A stretch of DNA of 63,446 nt from positions 1 through 63,446 of the forward strand of contig NZ_MDEE01000029.1 of NCBI RefSeq assembly GCF_002939865.1. The letters are read 5' to 3'. Source of the DNA: Xanthomonas dyei. GTDB taxonomy: Bacteria; Pseudomonadota; Gammaproteobacteria; Xanthomonadales; Xanthomonadaceae. The position numbers were made by a program, and so were the translations under genes. The notes under the pieces were generated by a model. The model was not told the DNA's origin. It made no database searches and saw only the letters and a list, made by a program, of their open reading frames with translations. The stretch's first letter is position 1; every line of letters starts with the position of its first letter. Below, in pieces: positions 19,577 through 28,294 of the stretch.

Positions 19577-20325
19577 GCAATCCGACTCGCAACGCCTTTT
19601 CCCTGACGGGCAAGACCATCCTGGTTACCGGCGCATCATCCGGCCTTGGCCAGGAAATCGCACTGACCTGCGCACGGCGCGGCGCGCGCTTGGTGATCAG
19701 CGGTCGCGATCCCGAGCGTCTCCAGCAAACCCATGCGCAACTGGCAGGCGACGGGCATGTGCAGGTGCAGGCCGACCTGACTGTGTCGGAGGATCGGGAG
19801 CGCCTGGTGCAAGCCAGCCAGCGCATCGACGGCGTAGTGCACTGCTTCGGCGGGCAGATGCTGTCGCCGATCCGCCAGCTGAAGGAAGAACTAATGACGC
19901 GCATGTACCAGGTGCATTTCCTTGCGCCGGTCATGCTGACGCAGCGTCTGCTGCAAGCCAATGCCATTCATGCGCAAGGCTCCCTGGTGTTCATGCTGTC
20001 CACCTCCGCGCATATTGGTACACGCGGCGTGGGACCGTACTCGGCAATGAAGTCTGGCCTGCTGGGCATTATCCGGTGCTTAGCTTTGGAACAGGCGAGG
20101 CACCGCGTGAGAGTCAACGGTATTTCGCCATCGGTCGTGCCTACTCCGCGCCTTTGGGGTGAGGACAACGAGCTCAACGAACCGCTGAATCAACAACGCG
20201 CGCGCCATCCACTGGGTCTGGGCACACCGCAAGATGTCGCCAACGCCGCGGTCTACCTGCTGTCCGACGCCAGTCGCTGGGTCACCGGCACCAGCCTGGT
20301 CATGGACGGCGGGGCGGTGCTCTGA
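19573..20325 (+). CDS. Second short-chain dehydrogenase/reductase
   Basis: The 250-aa product is a paralogue of the preceding SDR, with TGASSGLG (19-26), YSAMK (Tyr156) and a C-terminal VMDGGAVL. The two share much of their sequence, including ARHPLGLG versus KQTPLGLG near the C-terminus, so a tandem duplication is likely. Two SDRs in one pathway suggest two reductions, one on the acyl chain and one on another carbonyl. It overlaps the neighbour on each side, by 4 and 1 nt. Confidence 0.9.
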   Translation: MSNPTRNAFSLTGKTILVTGASSGLGQEIALTCARRGARLVISGRDPERLQQTHAQLAGDGHVQVQADLTVSEDRERLVQASQRIDGVVHCFGGQMLSPIRQLKEELMTRMYQVHFLAPVMLTQRLLQANAIHAQGSLVFMLSTSAHIGTRGVGPYSAMKSGLLGIIRCLALEQARHRVRVNGISPSVVPTPRLWGEDNELNEPLNQQRARHPLGLGTPQDVANAAVYLLSDASRWVTGTSLVMDGGAVL

Positions 20326-20975
20326 TGGAACGCGTCCTCATCATCGGCGCCAGCGGCTGGGGCCGCGAAGTCCTGGAGCAAATGCGTAACGATGCCGGGC
20401 ATGGCAAGGACTGGCTGATCGGCGGGTTCCTGGACAGCCGTACCGATATCCTAGACAGCTACGGCGTCGACACACCGATCATCGGCGATCCGATGAGCTA
20501 CCTGCCACAGCCCGACGATGTATTCGTCTGTGCGATGGGCAATCCCTACGACCGCCACCGCTACGCTCTGCCGATCCTCGAAAAAGGCGGGCGGTTCATT
20601 CCAATCTGTACCGACGTCCGCCTGGGGAGGCGGGTGCAGTTCGGCCAGGGCTGCTTCTTTGGCCTGATGGTCCATTCCGGGCCGGACGTGCGTATCGGCG
20701 ACTTTGTCACCATCCATGCCCAGAGCATGCTCGGGCACGACGTCCACATCGGTGACTACGTGCACGTTGGCGCAATGGCATTCATGGGCGGCGGCGTACA
20801 GATTGGCGACTTCGTCACCGTGCACCCGCGCGCCACCCTGATGCCAGGCGTCAAGGTCGGTGACGGCGCCGTCATCGGAGCCGGCGCGGTGGTCCTGAAG
20901 GACGTACCGGCCGGCGCCACGGTGTTCGGCAATCCGGCCAAAATTGTTTTCCACAAAAACATACCGACAGACTGA
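20325..20975 (+). CDS. NeuD/PglD-family sugar acyltransferase
   Basis: The 216-aa product has an N-terminal Rossmann-like nucleotide-sugar-binding part (VLIIGASGWGREVLEQM) and a left-handed beta-helix of hexapeptide repeats (about 95-205, for example VQIGDFVTVHP). The family catalytic base is the His in SMLGHDVHIGDYV. Relatives PglD, VioB and NeuD acylate amino or hydroxyl groups of sugars. Here the donor could be acetyl-CoA or the acyl-ACP from the preceding genes. Confidence 0.9.
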   Translation: MERVLIIGASGWGREVLEQMRNDAGHGKDWLIGGFLDSRTDILDSYGVDTPIIGDPMSYLPQPDDVFVCAMGNPYDRHRYALPILEKGGRFIPICTDVRLGRRVQFGQGCFFGLMVHSGPDVRIGDFVTIHAQSMLGHDVHIGDYVHVGAMAFMGGGVQIGDFVTVHPRATLMPGVKVGDGAVIGAGAVVLKDVPAGATVFGNPAKIVFHKNIPTD

Positions 20976-20978
20976 TCC

Positions 20979-22124
20979 ATGCGCTCCCGAATGCATCCCA
21001 AGTATTACCTGTCGCAGGAAATTTTTGAGCGCGAGCAGCGCAAGATCTTCCGTCGGGTTTGGTTGTTTGCAGGGCTCAAGACACTGCTGCGGGAAAACAA
21101 CTGCTTCATCACCCGTAAGATCGCGGGGATTCCTGTCGTGATCCAGAACTTCCACGGCCAAATCCGTGCGTTCGAGAACGTCTGCCTTCACCGCAGTGCA
21201 CTGATTCAAACCGGTGCTATCGGTTGCCGGCCTTTGGTATGCCCCTACCACGCCTGGAGTTACGACGAACAAGGCCGGGTAAAGAACATCCCGGACTGCG
21301 ACGCGATCTATCGCCTGGACAATAGTGAAAAGGACAACTTGAAGCTGCGCGAATTCTCACTGCGCGGCATCGGCAACCTGCTGTTCGTCAACCTCGACCC
21401 CAACCCAATGCCAATCGAGGAGCAGTTTTCGGCAGACTTCATCGCCTTGCTGGAAAGTAGTTCCAACGCCTATGACACCGAGGTCATGGTGACCACATGG
21501 CGTGGCCGGTACAACTGGAAACTCGCTTACGAAAATCTTCGGGATGCCAATCATCCGCGCTTCGTCCACCCGAAGACGTTAGCCAAGAGTGTCAGCTTCG
21601 TTGCCGAGGTAAACGAAGAACAAGCCAAAGAGTCGATGGACGCTTTGCAAGACAGCTCGCCCGCCGCCTTGAGGCGCGAAATGCGCCGCTTCAGTTTCGG
21701 CGGCCCGGACGCACCCATACCCGACCTTAAGCACTTCGGCTGGCACGACAAAGTGGAACGCTGGGGAGAGCAGGATGCCTACTTCAACTGGTTGGCCTTC
21801 CCGAACATGCATATCGCCAGTTCAAACGGCGGCTATTCTTTCACCCTGGAACACCATATCCCCGTTGCGCCGGACACGACCGATTTGGAAATCTATTGGT
21901 TTAGCGCGCGCAGGAAACAGCCTTACGGTTCTTCCAGCCAGGTACTGCTGACACAGATGCACGGCAGCAAGGTAGTGGTGGGCGAAGACGTGGACATCAT
22001 GGAGCGGGTGCAGGCGGCATTGCACACAGACGCGCCTCTCCCCACCCAGGGTGCCTATGAATCCATGAATCGCTTGGTCGAACGCTGGTACACGAGCCTG
22101 ATGGAAACCGAAAATGAAATCTAG
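20979..22124 (+). CDS. Rieske non-heme iron oxygenase (alpha subunit type)
   Basis: The 381-aa product has a complete Rieske [2Fe-2S] motif, C69-x-H71-x16-C88-x2-H91. It also has a mononuclear iron site, His192-x4-His197 preceded by ENLRDAN, with an acidic partner near Asp337/Asp339. Such enzymes hydroxylate or demethylate using electrons from a separate reductase, and none is encoded nearby. In this operon the substrate could be the sugar or its acyl chain, which is inference. It ends inside the next gene by 11 nt. Its local base composition looks more AT-rich than the flagellar genes. Confidence 0.92.
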   Translation: MRSRMHPKYYLSQEIFEREQRKIFRRVWLFAGLKTLLRENNCFITRKIAGIPVVIQNFHGQIRAFENVCLHRSALIQTGAIGCRPLVCPYHAWSYDEQGRVKNIPDCDAIYRLDNSEKDNLKLREFSLRGIGNLLFVNLDPNPMPIEEQFSADFIALLESSSNAYDTEVMVTTWRGRYNWKLAYENLRDANHPRFVHPKTLAKSVSFVAEVNEEQAKESMDALQDSSPAALRREMRRFSFGGPDAPIPDLKHFGWHDKVERWGEQDAYFNWLAFPNMHIASSNGGYSFTLEHHIPVAPDTTDLEIYWFSARRKQPYGSSSQVLLTQMHGSKVVVGEDVDIMERVQAALHTDAPLPTQGAYESMNRLVERWYTSLMETENEI

Positions 22125-22737
22125 GTGGATCATCGGCCACAGCACATACCTCGACCTGGCCTTTCACGCCTGGAAGCAGGCGCGTCAAGACGAGACGGTC
22201 ATCAGGATCGACGTGCCACAAGACTCGGAACACGAATTCGATCTTGGCGTGCTGGATGGACTGAATCCGACCGACGGGGCCATGTTCGTGGCGTTCGACG
22301 AACGCTTCGGCAACTTCAAGCGCTTAGAACTGGTGCAGGCAGCGATGGAACGTGGCTTCAAGCTGGAGCCCTTCATCCATTCCAGCGCAGCCGTCGGCTC
22401 TGACACGGTCATCGGGCTCAACGCATTCGTGGGAGTCAATGCTGTCGTCGGGCACGGGTGCAGGATCGACTACAACACCGTCATCCATGCCGGCACGCAC
22501 CTCGGACCGGCATGCCGCGTCAAATCTTCATGCTGGGTAGAGAATGGTGTGCAAATCGGCGCCGGCGTCGAGATCGGCAGCAATAGCATTGTGCGGACCG
22601 GCGCCATCGTGTACGGGGGCGTCAAGGTGGGACGAAGCTGCGAACTTGGCTGGCCGCGCGTCTACAGCGAGGACGTGCCTGCCAAGACCTATTTCGACGC
22701 CCGCTACGACGCTCCCATTCATACCTACGAGAGATGA
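22114..22737 (+). CDS. Hexapeptide-repeat acyltransferase
   Basis: The 207-aa product has a short N-terminal alpha/beta part and a left-handed beta-helix (about 85-180, with VGSDTVIGLNAFVGVNAVVG and VQIGAGVEIGSNSIV). It is related to the NeuD/PglD group but diverged from the gene at 20325. Two such enzymes in one operon suggest two different acyl additions, for instance the local acyl-ACP on nitrogen and acetyl on oxygen. It overlaps both neighbours, by 11 and 4 nt. Confidence 0.87.
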   Translation: MKSRWIIGHSTYLDLAFHAWKQARQDETVIRIDVPQDSEHEFDLGVLDGLNPTDGAMFVAFDERFGNFKRLELVQAAMERGFKLEPFIHSSAAVGSDTVIGLNAFVGVNAVVGHGCRIDYNTVIHAGTHLGPACRVKSSCWVENGVQIGAGVEIGSNSIVRTGAIVYGGVKVGRSCELGWPRVYSEDVPAKTYFDARYDAPIHTYER

Positions 22738-24257
22738 CGTTCATGAACTCAAGAAATGAGCAGCTTCGCCAACGGATTCTACGTATTGCGGAGCAGGAGC
22801 GCCCTGCACTCGATGAGGTCATTGCGCGCCTACCCGCAATTGCCAACCGCCCTGTATTTCTCGTCGCTCCCGAGTCCTACGCAGGCATGGTGCATGGTCC
22901 CAGGGTCGTTGCCGACCTGCATCATGTTGTTGCCGCAATTGATGACCAAAGCATCCACCTGGACCGCATTCATGGCGCGCCGCGCTGGAGCAGTCAGGAG
23001 TTTCTTGCCAAGGCGGGGCAGTATCCCGATGCGATCGCTATCGATTTCTCTTGCAGCTCGCGCGGACGAACGTTTGCAAATGACCTCTGCACCAGTGCGG
23101 GCATTGAGCAACTAAGCGTTGCGCCTTGCTTGGATCCGCTGATCCCACGTTTCGAGCAGCGCCCCCTCTTTCTGCTCCAACCGCGCTCGGACATCGGCAA
23201 CATTTATGGCCCACAGATCGTCCAGCGCCTCAGCCATGTCATTGGCGCCGTTGATGACCAGCCAAGCGACAACGACACCGTTCATGGGGTGCCGCGTTGG
23301 AGTTCTCGTCAGTTCATCGAGCAAGCGGCCCAGCATCCCCAGGCATTGGCCATCGATTTTTCTTACAGCCCGGGAGGATCGGGCTTGGCCCGCAAGCTCT
23401 GCGAGCAAGCAGGCATTGAAAGGGTAGACGCCTGCCTGGCGGTTGCGCACTGTGGGCTGCCCGCCGTATACGAGCCTGCCCAGGTATACCGTCAGCGCAC
23501 GCTTCTGCGCCTTGATGAGTTTCTGCACCTTGCAGAGCGACTGGACGACGATTTGAGCGTTTTTACGCTCTACAGCAACCTGTTGTTCCGCCTGACCTAC
23601 GATTCCAGCCTCCTGCTGGACTGCTGGGCTACGCCGATCAACGAATACTTTTCAGAATACGCCGATACCAGCACATTCCAGCTGGGCACGCGTGAACATT
23701 TCTGCGATGGCGGTGCCTTCCAGGGCCCCATCGTCGATAAGTTTCTAAAAGCATCCCGTTATCGCTACGAAAGCATCACCGCTTTCGAACCCGACAACAT
23801 CAACTTCCAGAAATTGGAGGGCATCGCGCGCGCCCTCCCCCTTCCCCCGCACAATTTCAGGACCATCAAAAAAGCGATCTCCAACGAACATACGACACTA
23901 CGCTTCGAGGAGACCGGCACGGTTTCCAGCCATGTCTCGCCGGATGGCGGAATTTCCGTGGCTACTACGCGCCTGGACGACGAGTTGGAAAAGCTGACGC
24001 TACTGAAGTTGGACATCGAAGGGTTTGAAGCCAGGGCACTCGAAGGCGCATCTCACCTCATCCGTACCCAGCGCCCCCGCATGGCTATTTGTGTCTACCA
24101 CTATGCCCAGGATTTACTGGATATCGTGGAACAACTGGACAAATTGGTGGAGGGCTATCACTTCCGTCTACGCCAGCACTCTCCCGGCCATTACTACGAC
24201 CTAGTTTTGTATGCATCGCCCGTCGCCGGTGCCGCACCGCCGCCGTGGGCGGAGTGA
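22734..24257 (+). CDS. FkbM-family methyltransferase with duplicated N-terminal module
   Basis: The C-terminal part (about 310-495) is an FkbM-type SAM methyltransferase, with FCDGGAFQGPIVDKF, ITAFEPDN and LLKLDIEGFEARALEGA. The N-terminal part holds two tandem copies of a unit of about 100 residues (39-126 and 143-230), sharing HGxPRWSS, the A-x-AIDFS core and AGIE. FkbM enzymes O-methylate sugars, among other substrates, so this fits the O-methyl step of a modified viosamine; the function of the duplicated module is unknown. A second ATG at 22743 is an alternative start. Confidence 0.85.
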   Translation: MTFMNSRNEQLRQRILRIAEQERPALDEVIARLPAIANRPVFLVAPESYAGMVHGPRVVADLHHVVAAIDDQSIHLDRIHGAPRWSSQEFLAKAGQYPDAIAIDFSCSSRGRTFANDLCTSAGIEQLSVAPCLDPLIPRFEQRPLFLLQPRSDIGNIYGPQIVQRLSHVIGAVDDQPSDNDTVHGVPRWSSRQFIEQAAQHPQALAIDFSYSPGGSGLARKLCEQAGIERVDACLAVAHCGLPAVYEPAQVYRQRTLLRLDEFLHLAERLDDDLSVFTLYSNLLFRLTYDSSLLLDCWATPINEYFSEYADTSTFQLGTREHFCDGGAFQGPIVDKFLKASRYRYESITAFEPDNINFQKLEGIARALPLPPHNFRTIKKAISNEHTTLRFEETGTVSSHVSPDGGISVATTRLDDELEKLTLLKLDIEGFEARALEGASHLIRTQRPRMAICVYHYAQDLLDIVEQLDKLVEGYHFRLRQHSPGHYYDLVLYASPVAGAAPPPWAE

Positions 24258-24392
24258 GGTCAGGAAAATTCGCGACTCGGAAAAGATAGAGCAATGGAAG
24301 CCGGCCGCCGCGTTGCACTCCCTGTTTTCGAATCTACCCGACGAAATGCTACGAGTCCCAATTCTGCAACCCTCGAACACGGTCCGCCCTGC

Positions 24393-27300
24393 ATGACCTC
24401 CACCACCCTCGTCAGCATCGTCATGCCGACCTACAAACCTGCGTACTTCACGCAGGCGCTGGATAGCGTGCTGGCGCAGACCTACACGGCGTTGGAGCTG
24501 GTGATCTGCGACGACAACGGAGATGGCGCGATTGCGGCGTTGCTGGAACCCAGGCTGGCAGACGCACCCTTCCCGATCCGCTATCACCGCAATCCGTCGC
24601 GGCTAGGCGAACTCGGCAGCACTCTCGAGGGCATCGCGCTGGCACAGGGCGAGTACGTCAAATTCCTGCACGACGACGATGTGCTGGAGCCGGACTGTAT
24701 TGAGCAGCTGGTGGCGGCGATCGAGCGCAATCCAGGCACGGCGATGGCATCGTCGCGTCGGTTGCGCATCGACGACGACGGTGCGCCGTTGCCGGACATC
24801 CTGGCCACCTGCTTTCCGTTTGCCGACGATGCGTTGATCGACGGACCGGAGCTGGTGTCGTTCCTGGCAGACCACACCATCAACTTCATCGGCGAGCCGA
24901 GTTGCGTGCTGTGTCGGCGCGCCGATCTGCTGGCTATGGGCACTGACTTGATGTCGTTGAACGGTAAGCCGATCCATTGGGTCGGCGACCTGGCGATCTA
25001 CGTCAAGCTGCTGCGCCACGGCAACCTGGCACTACTGTCCAGGCCGCTCACGCACTTTCGGGTGTCCAATGCGCAGTTCAGCCAGGCAGGTCGTAATCAG
25101 CCCGGCATCGGCGACCAGGGCCACGAGGATCTGCGCCAGGGCATCCGCCAGCTGGGTTGGCGGCGCGAGACCAGCGACAACCGGCAGGTGCGGGTTGCGC
25201 CGCTCAGCCCACACAAGGCGCGGGTGTTCAAGTCGGTGGACCTGGTCAATGCGTTGATGCAAAGCGCCGGCATGGCCGAGCGGGTGTCGCCGGCCACCTG
25301 GCTGGGCGTGCGCCATCCCAGCGATGTGCAGCGCGCGTTGATCGATGCCCGCCTGCTGGCGCATGCCGGCGGGCCACGCATTGCGGTGATGCTGATCGAC
25401 CGCGATGGCGATGCCGCCGCAGTGGCCGCAACCCAGGCCAGTATCGATGCGGTGGCCTGCTATCGAAATCAGCAGACCTGGTTGGTCGGCAGCGCACCGC
25501 ACCAGCTGGCCGAGCACGGCGAGCGTGCGGTACTGATTGACGACGCGGGTCTGGTGGCCGCACTCAACCAGGCCATTGCAAGGCAACAGGAGGTCGATTG
25601 GGTGGTGCTGGTGGATGCCGGCAGTGTCTTTACGACCAGCGGCCTGACGATGTTGGCGCTGGGCATGATCGGGCTGCCCGAGCAGTGTCAGGCCGTCTAT
25701 GCGGACGAAGTGGTCGCGCTGGACACCGCGCAGCTTGGGCTGGCGTTGCGGCCGGCGCTGTATCTGGATGCGCTGTTGAGCGCGCCGTCCACGCTGTCGC
25801 GGCACTGGCTGTTCCGCCGCAGCAGTCTGGTGGCCGACGGCGGTTTTCCGGCGGACCTTGGGCAGGCCTTCGAACTCGGCTATCAGCTTGGTCTGGTCGA
25901 GCGTTACGGCCTGGCCTGCGTGCAGCACATCGCCGAACCCTTGTTGGTGGCCGCGGCCCAGACCCGGCACACCGATGCGGACGAGCAACATGCCATTGCC
26001 CGCCATCTGGCCGCGCGCGGGTATGCGGACGCGCGCGTGCACAGTGCCGGCCCTGGTCGGCATGCGGTGGATTACCAACATACCCAGCAGCCGCTGGTCA
26101 GCATCCTGGTGCTGGTCGATGGCCGTTTGCCGCAGGTGCAGCGCTGCCTGGAAAGCATCCTGGCCAACACGACCTACCCGCATTACGAAGTGCTGCTGCT
26201 GGATCGCGCCAGCAGCTCCCCGGATCTGCGCGATTGGCTGGCCGGCATCGAAGCGCTGGGCATGCAGCAGATCCGCGTGCTGCGCTTTGCCGCGGAGCCT
26301 GCGCGTGAAGCGGTCTGCAACGCGGCCGCCGAGCATGCTCGTGGGGACGTGCTGCTGTGGCTGTCGGCCGGCGCTGCGGTGATGAAGGCCGATTGGCTGG
26401 AGCAACTGCTCAACCACGCACTCCGCCCGGAAGTGGGCGCGGTGGCGGGCAAGTTGCTGCGCGGCGACGGCACCGTGCATCACGCCGGCCTGCTGCTGGG
26501 CTTGGGGGCACCGGTGGCGCGCGCGTTCGAAGGCAGTGCGTTCGACGAATCCGGCTATCTGCAGCGCCTGCAGCTGGATCAGAACTACACCGCCTTGAGC
26601 GGCGAGTGCCTGATGCTGCCGCGCCAGCTATTTATCGACGCAGGCGGCTTTGCGCTGGAGCCGGCACTGGCGCAGTGGAGCGATGTCGACCTGTGCCTGC
26701 GCCTGCACCAGGCCGGGTACTTGAATGTGTTTGCCGCGCGCGCGCAGCTGTTGATCGACCCACCGGAGCAGATGCCTACCACTGCGCTGGACGAAGAGGC
26801 GATGTACGCGCGCTGGCTGCCGGTGATGGCCAACGACCCCGCCTACAACCCGGGGTTTTCGCTGGACCCCGGCGCCGGCTTTGCGCTGGCCGACCCGCGC
26901 GCCAGCTGGCGGCCGTTGCAGTCGTGGCGGCCGCTACCGAGCGTGATCGCACTACCGGCCGATATCGAAGGCTGCGGACACTACCGGGTGATCCAACCGC
27001 TGCGCGCCCTGCGCGAGGCCGGGCTGGCCGAGGGCGTGTTGTTCAACGGCTATCTGGAGATCAGCGAGCTGGCGCGTCAGGATCCTGACGTAGTCATCCT
27101 GCAACGTCAGGTCGGCGAAGCGCGGCTGGAGGCGATGCGGCGCATGAAGGCGTTGTCGCGTGCGTTCAAGGTCTACGAGCTGGATGACTACCTACCCAAC
27201 CTGCCGCTGAAAAACACCCATCGCGCGCAGATGCCCAAGGATATTCTCAAGACCGTGCGGCGCGGGCTGGGCCTGGTGGACCGGTTTGTGGTGTCCACGC

Positions 27301-27920
27301 CTGCACTGGCCGAAGCGTTTGCCGGGCTGCACAGCGATATCCGCGTAGCCGAAAACCGCCTGCCGCCGCATTGGTGGGCGGCGTTGCCGGAACGCAACGT
27401 CCGCCACGGCGGCAAGCCGCGGATCGGTTGGGCCGGCGGCGCCAGTCATACGGGCGACCTGGAACTGATCGCAGACGTGGTGCGCGAACTGGCCGACGAG
27501 GTCGAATGGGTGTTCATGGGAATGTACCCGTACGCGCTGCGCCAGCACGTGCACCAGTTCCAGCCCGGCGTGCCGATCGATCACTACCCGGCCGCGCTGG
27601 CCGCACTGGATCTGGATCTGGCGCTAGCACCGGTGGAGCAAAACCTGTTCAACGAGTGCAAAAGCAATCTGCGACTCTTGGAATATGGCGCCTGCGGTTA
27701 TCCGGTGATCGCCAGCGACGTGCGTTGCTACCAAGGCAACCTGCCGGTGACGCTGGTGAAAAACCGCTACCGCGACTGGATCGGCGCCATCCGCGAGCAC
27801 TTGGCCGACCCGGACGCGGCGCGCGCCAAGGGTGCGGCCTTGCGTGAGGTGGTGCGGCGTGACTGGATGTTGAGCGGCAGCAATCTGGAGCGTTGGCGGG
27901 AGGCGTGGTTGCCGGATTAG
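24393..27920 (+). CDS. Large multidomain glycosyltransferase (flagellin glycosylation)
   Basis: The 1175-aa product carries three glycosyltransferase-like regions. They are an N-terminal GT-A domain (LVSIVMPTYKPAYFTQALDS, acidic motif FLHDDDVLEPD), a central GT2-like region (about 565-830, QPLVSILVLVDGRLPQVQR) and a C-terminal GT-B-like domain (about 975-1160, with GWAGGASHTGDLELI and LLEYGACGYPVIASD). It resembles the large transferases that attach glycans to flagellin in Pseudomonas and the RfbC-like proteins of xanthomonads. The start is set at 24393, where the GT motif begins; a 33-residue upstream extension has no homology. A 135-nt gap separates it from the FkbM gene. Confidence 0.88.
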   Translation: MTSTTLVSIVMPTYKPAYFTQALDSVLAQTYTALELVICDDNGDGAIAALLEPRLADAPFPIRYHRNPSRLGELGSTLEGIALAQGEYVKFLHDDDVLEPDCIEQLVAAIERNPGTAMASSRRLRIDDDGAPLPDILATCFPFADDALIDGPELVSFLADHTINFIGEPSCVLCRRADLLAMGTDLMSLNGKPIHWVGDLAIYVKLLRHGNLALLSRPLTHFRVSNAQFSQAGRNQPGIGDQGHEDLRQGIRQLGWRRETSDNRQVRVAPLSPHKARVFKSVDLVNALMQSAGMAERVSPATWLGVRHPSDVQRALIDARLLAHAGGPRIAVMLIDRDGDAAAVAATQASIDAVACYRNQQTWLVGSAPHQLAEHGERAVLIDDAGLVAALNQAIARQQEVDWVVLVDAGSVFTTSGLTMLALGMIGLPEQCQAVYADEVVALDTAQLGLALRPALYLDALLSAPSTLSRHWLFRRSSLVADGGFPADLGQAFELGYQLGLVERYGLACVQHIAEPLLVAAAQTRHTDADEQHAIARHLAARGYADARVHSAGPGRHAVDYQHTQQPLVSILVLVDGRLPQVQRCLESILANTTYPHYEVLLLDRASSSPDLRDWLAGIEALGMQQIRVLRFAAEPAREAVCNAAAEHARGDVLLWLSAGAAVMKADWLEQLLNHALRPEVGAVAGKLLRGDGTVHHAGLLLGLGAPVARAFEGSAFDESGYLQRLQLDQNYTALSGECLMLPRQLFIDAGGFALEPALAQWSDVDLCLRLHQAGYLNVFAARAQLLIDPPEQMPTTALDEEAMYARWLPVMANDPAYNPGFSLDPGAGFALADPRASWRPLQSWRPLPSVIALPADIEGCGHYRVIQPLRALREAGLAEGVLFNGYLEISELARQDPDVVILQRQVGEARLEAMRRMKALSRAFKVYELDDYLPNLPLKNTHRAQMPKDILKTVRRGLGLVDRFVVSTPALAEAFAGLHSDIRVAENRLPPHWWAALPERNVRHGGKPRIGWAGGASHTGDLELIADVVRELADEVEWVFMGMYPYALRQHVHQFQPGVPIDHYPAALAALDLDLALAPVEQNLFNECKSNLRLLEYGACGYPVIASDVRCYQGNLPVTLVKNRYRDWIGAIREHLADPDAARAKGAALREVVRRDWMLSGSNLERWREAWLPD

Positions 27921-28246
27921 CGCGGGGACGCTGCTTCAGCGTTCTCCCGCTTGAGTTAGAACGGATGCGTGGCTGTGTGTGAATTGACGGTGGTGCCCTC
28001 ATCCGGCGCTGCGCGCCACCTTCTCCCGCTAGCGGGAGAAGGGAAAGCCTGGCTGCTGGTCGGTTGCACTGCAACTGGTTGGCTGCACGCAACTGGTCGG
28101 TTGCACTGCAACCGGTCGCCCACCGACTCCCTTCCCTCGCTTGCGGGGGAAGGTGCCTGAAGGGCGGATGGGGGCGATATCGCTGCAACGTTCCCGCCGA
28201 CAGGCGCGACAGGAATGCCCCCGTGCCGGAATCCCGGCGCGATTTC
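27921..28246. repeat. Compound repeat before fliE
   Basis: There is no gene in this spacer. It contains a perfect 24-bp palindrome at 28019-28042 and three tandem copies of an 18-19-nt unit (starting ctggtcggttgcactgc) at 28056-28111. A second imperfect palindrome follows near 28131-28152. Outer arms gccctcatccgg (from 27995) and a near-reverse-complement near 28162-28175 bracket the whole. This is a REP/BIME-like element. Confidence 0.75.
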
Positions 28247-28260
28247 GGCACGCCGCTTGC
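28247..28260 (+). promoter_or_regulatory. sigma-54 promoter of fliE
   Basis: GGCACG-CCGC-TTGC, GG at 28247-28248 and GC at 28259-28260, is a near-perfect sigma-54 core. Transcription starting near 28272 places the fliE ATG at 28295 within 25 nt and rules out the in-frame ATG at 28271. Confidence 0.85.
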
Positions 28261-28294
28261 ATTGGTGTGGATGCCTCCCTGGCTGACCGCACCC

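Noticed and set aside
24294..24392. 33-residue N-terminal extension of the large glycosyltransferase
   Set aside because: The glycosyltransferase fold starts right after the ATG at 24393, and the extension has no similarity to the family.
28064..28294. 77-residue N-terminal extension of fliE
   Set aside because: It lies over tandem repeats and the sigma-54 promoter; the FliE family is about 100-125 residues long.
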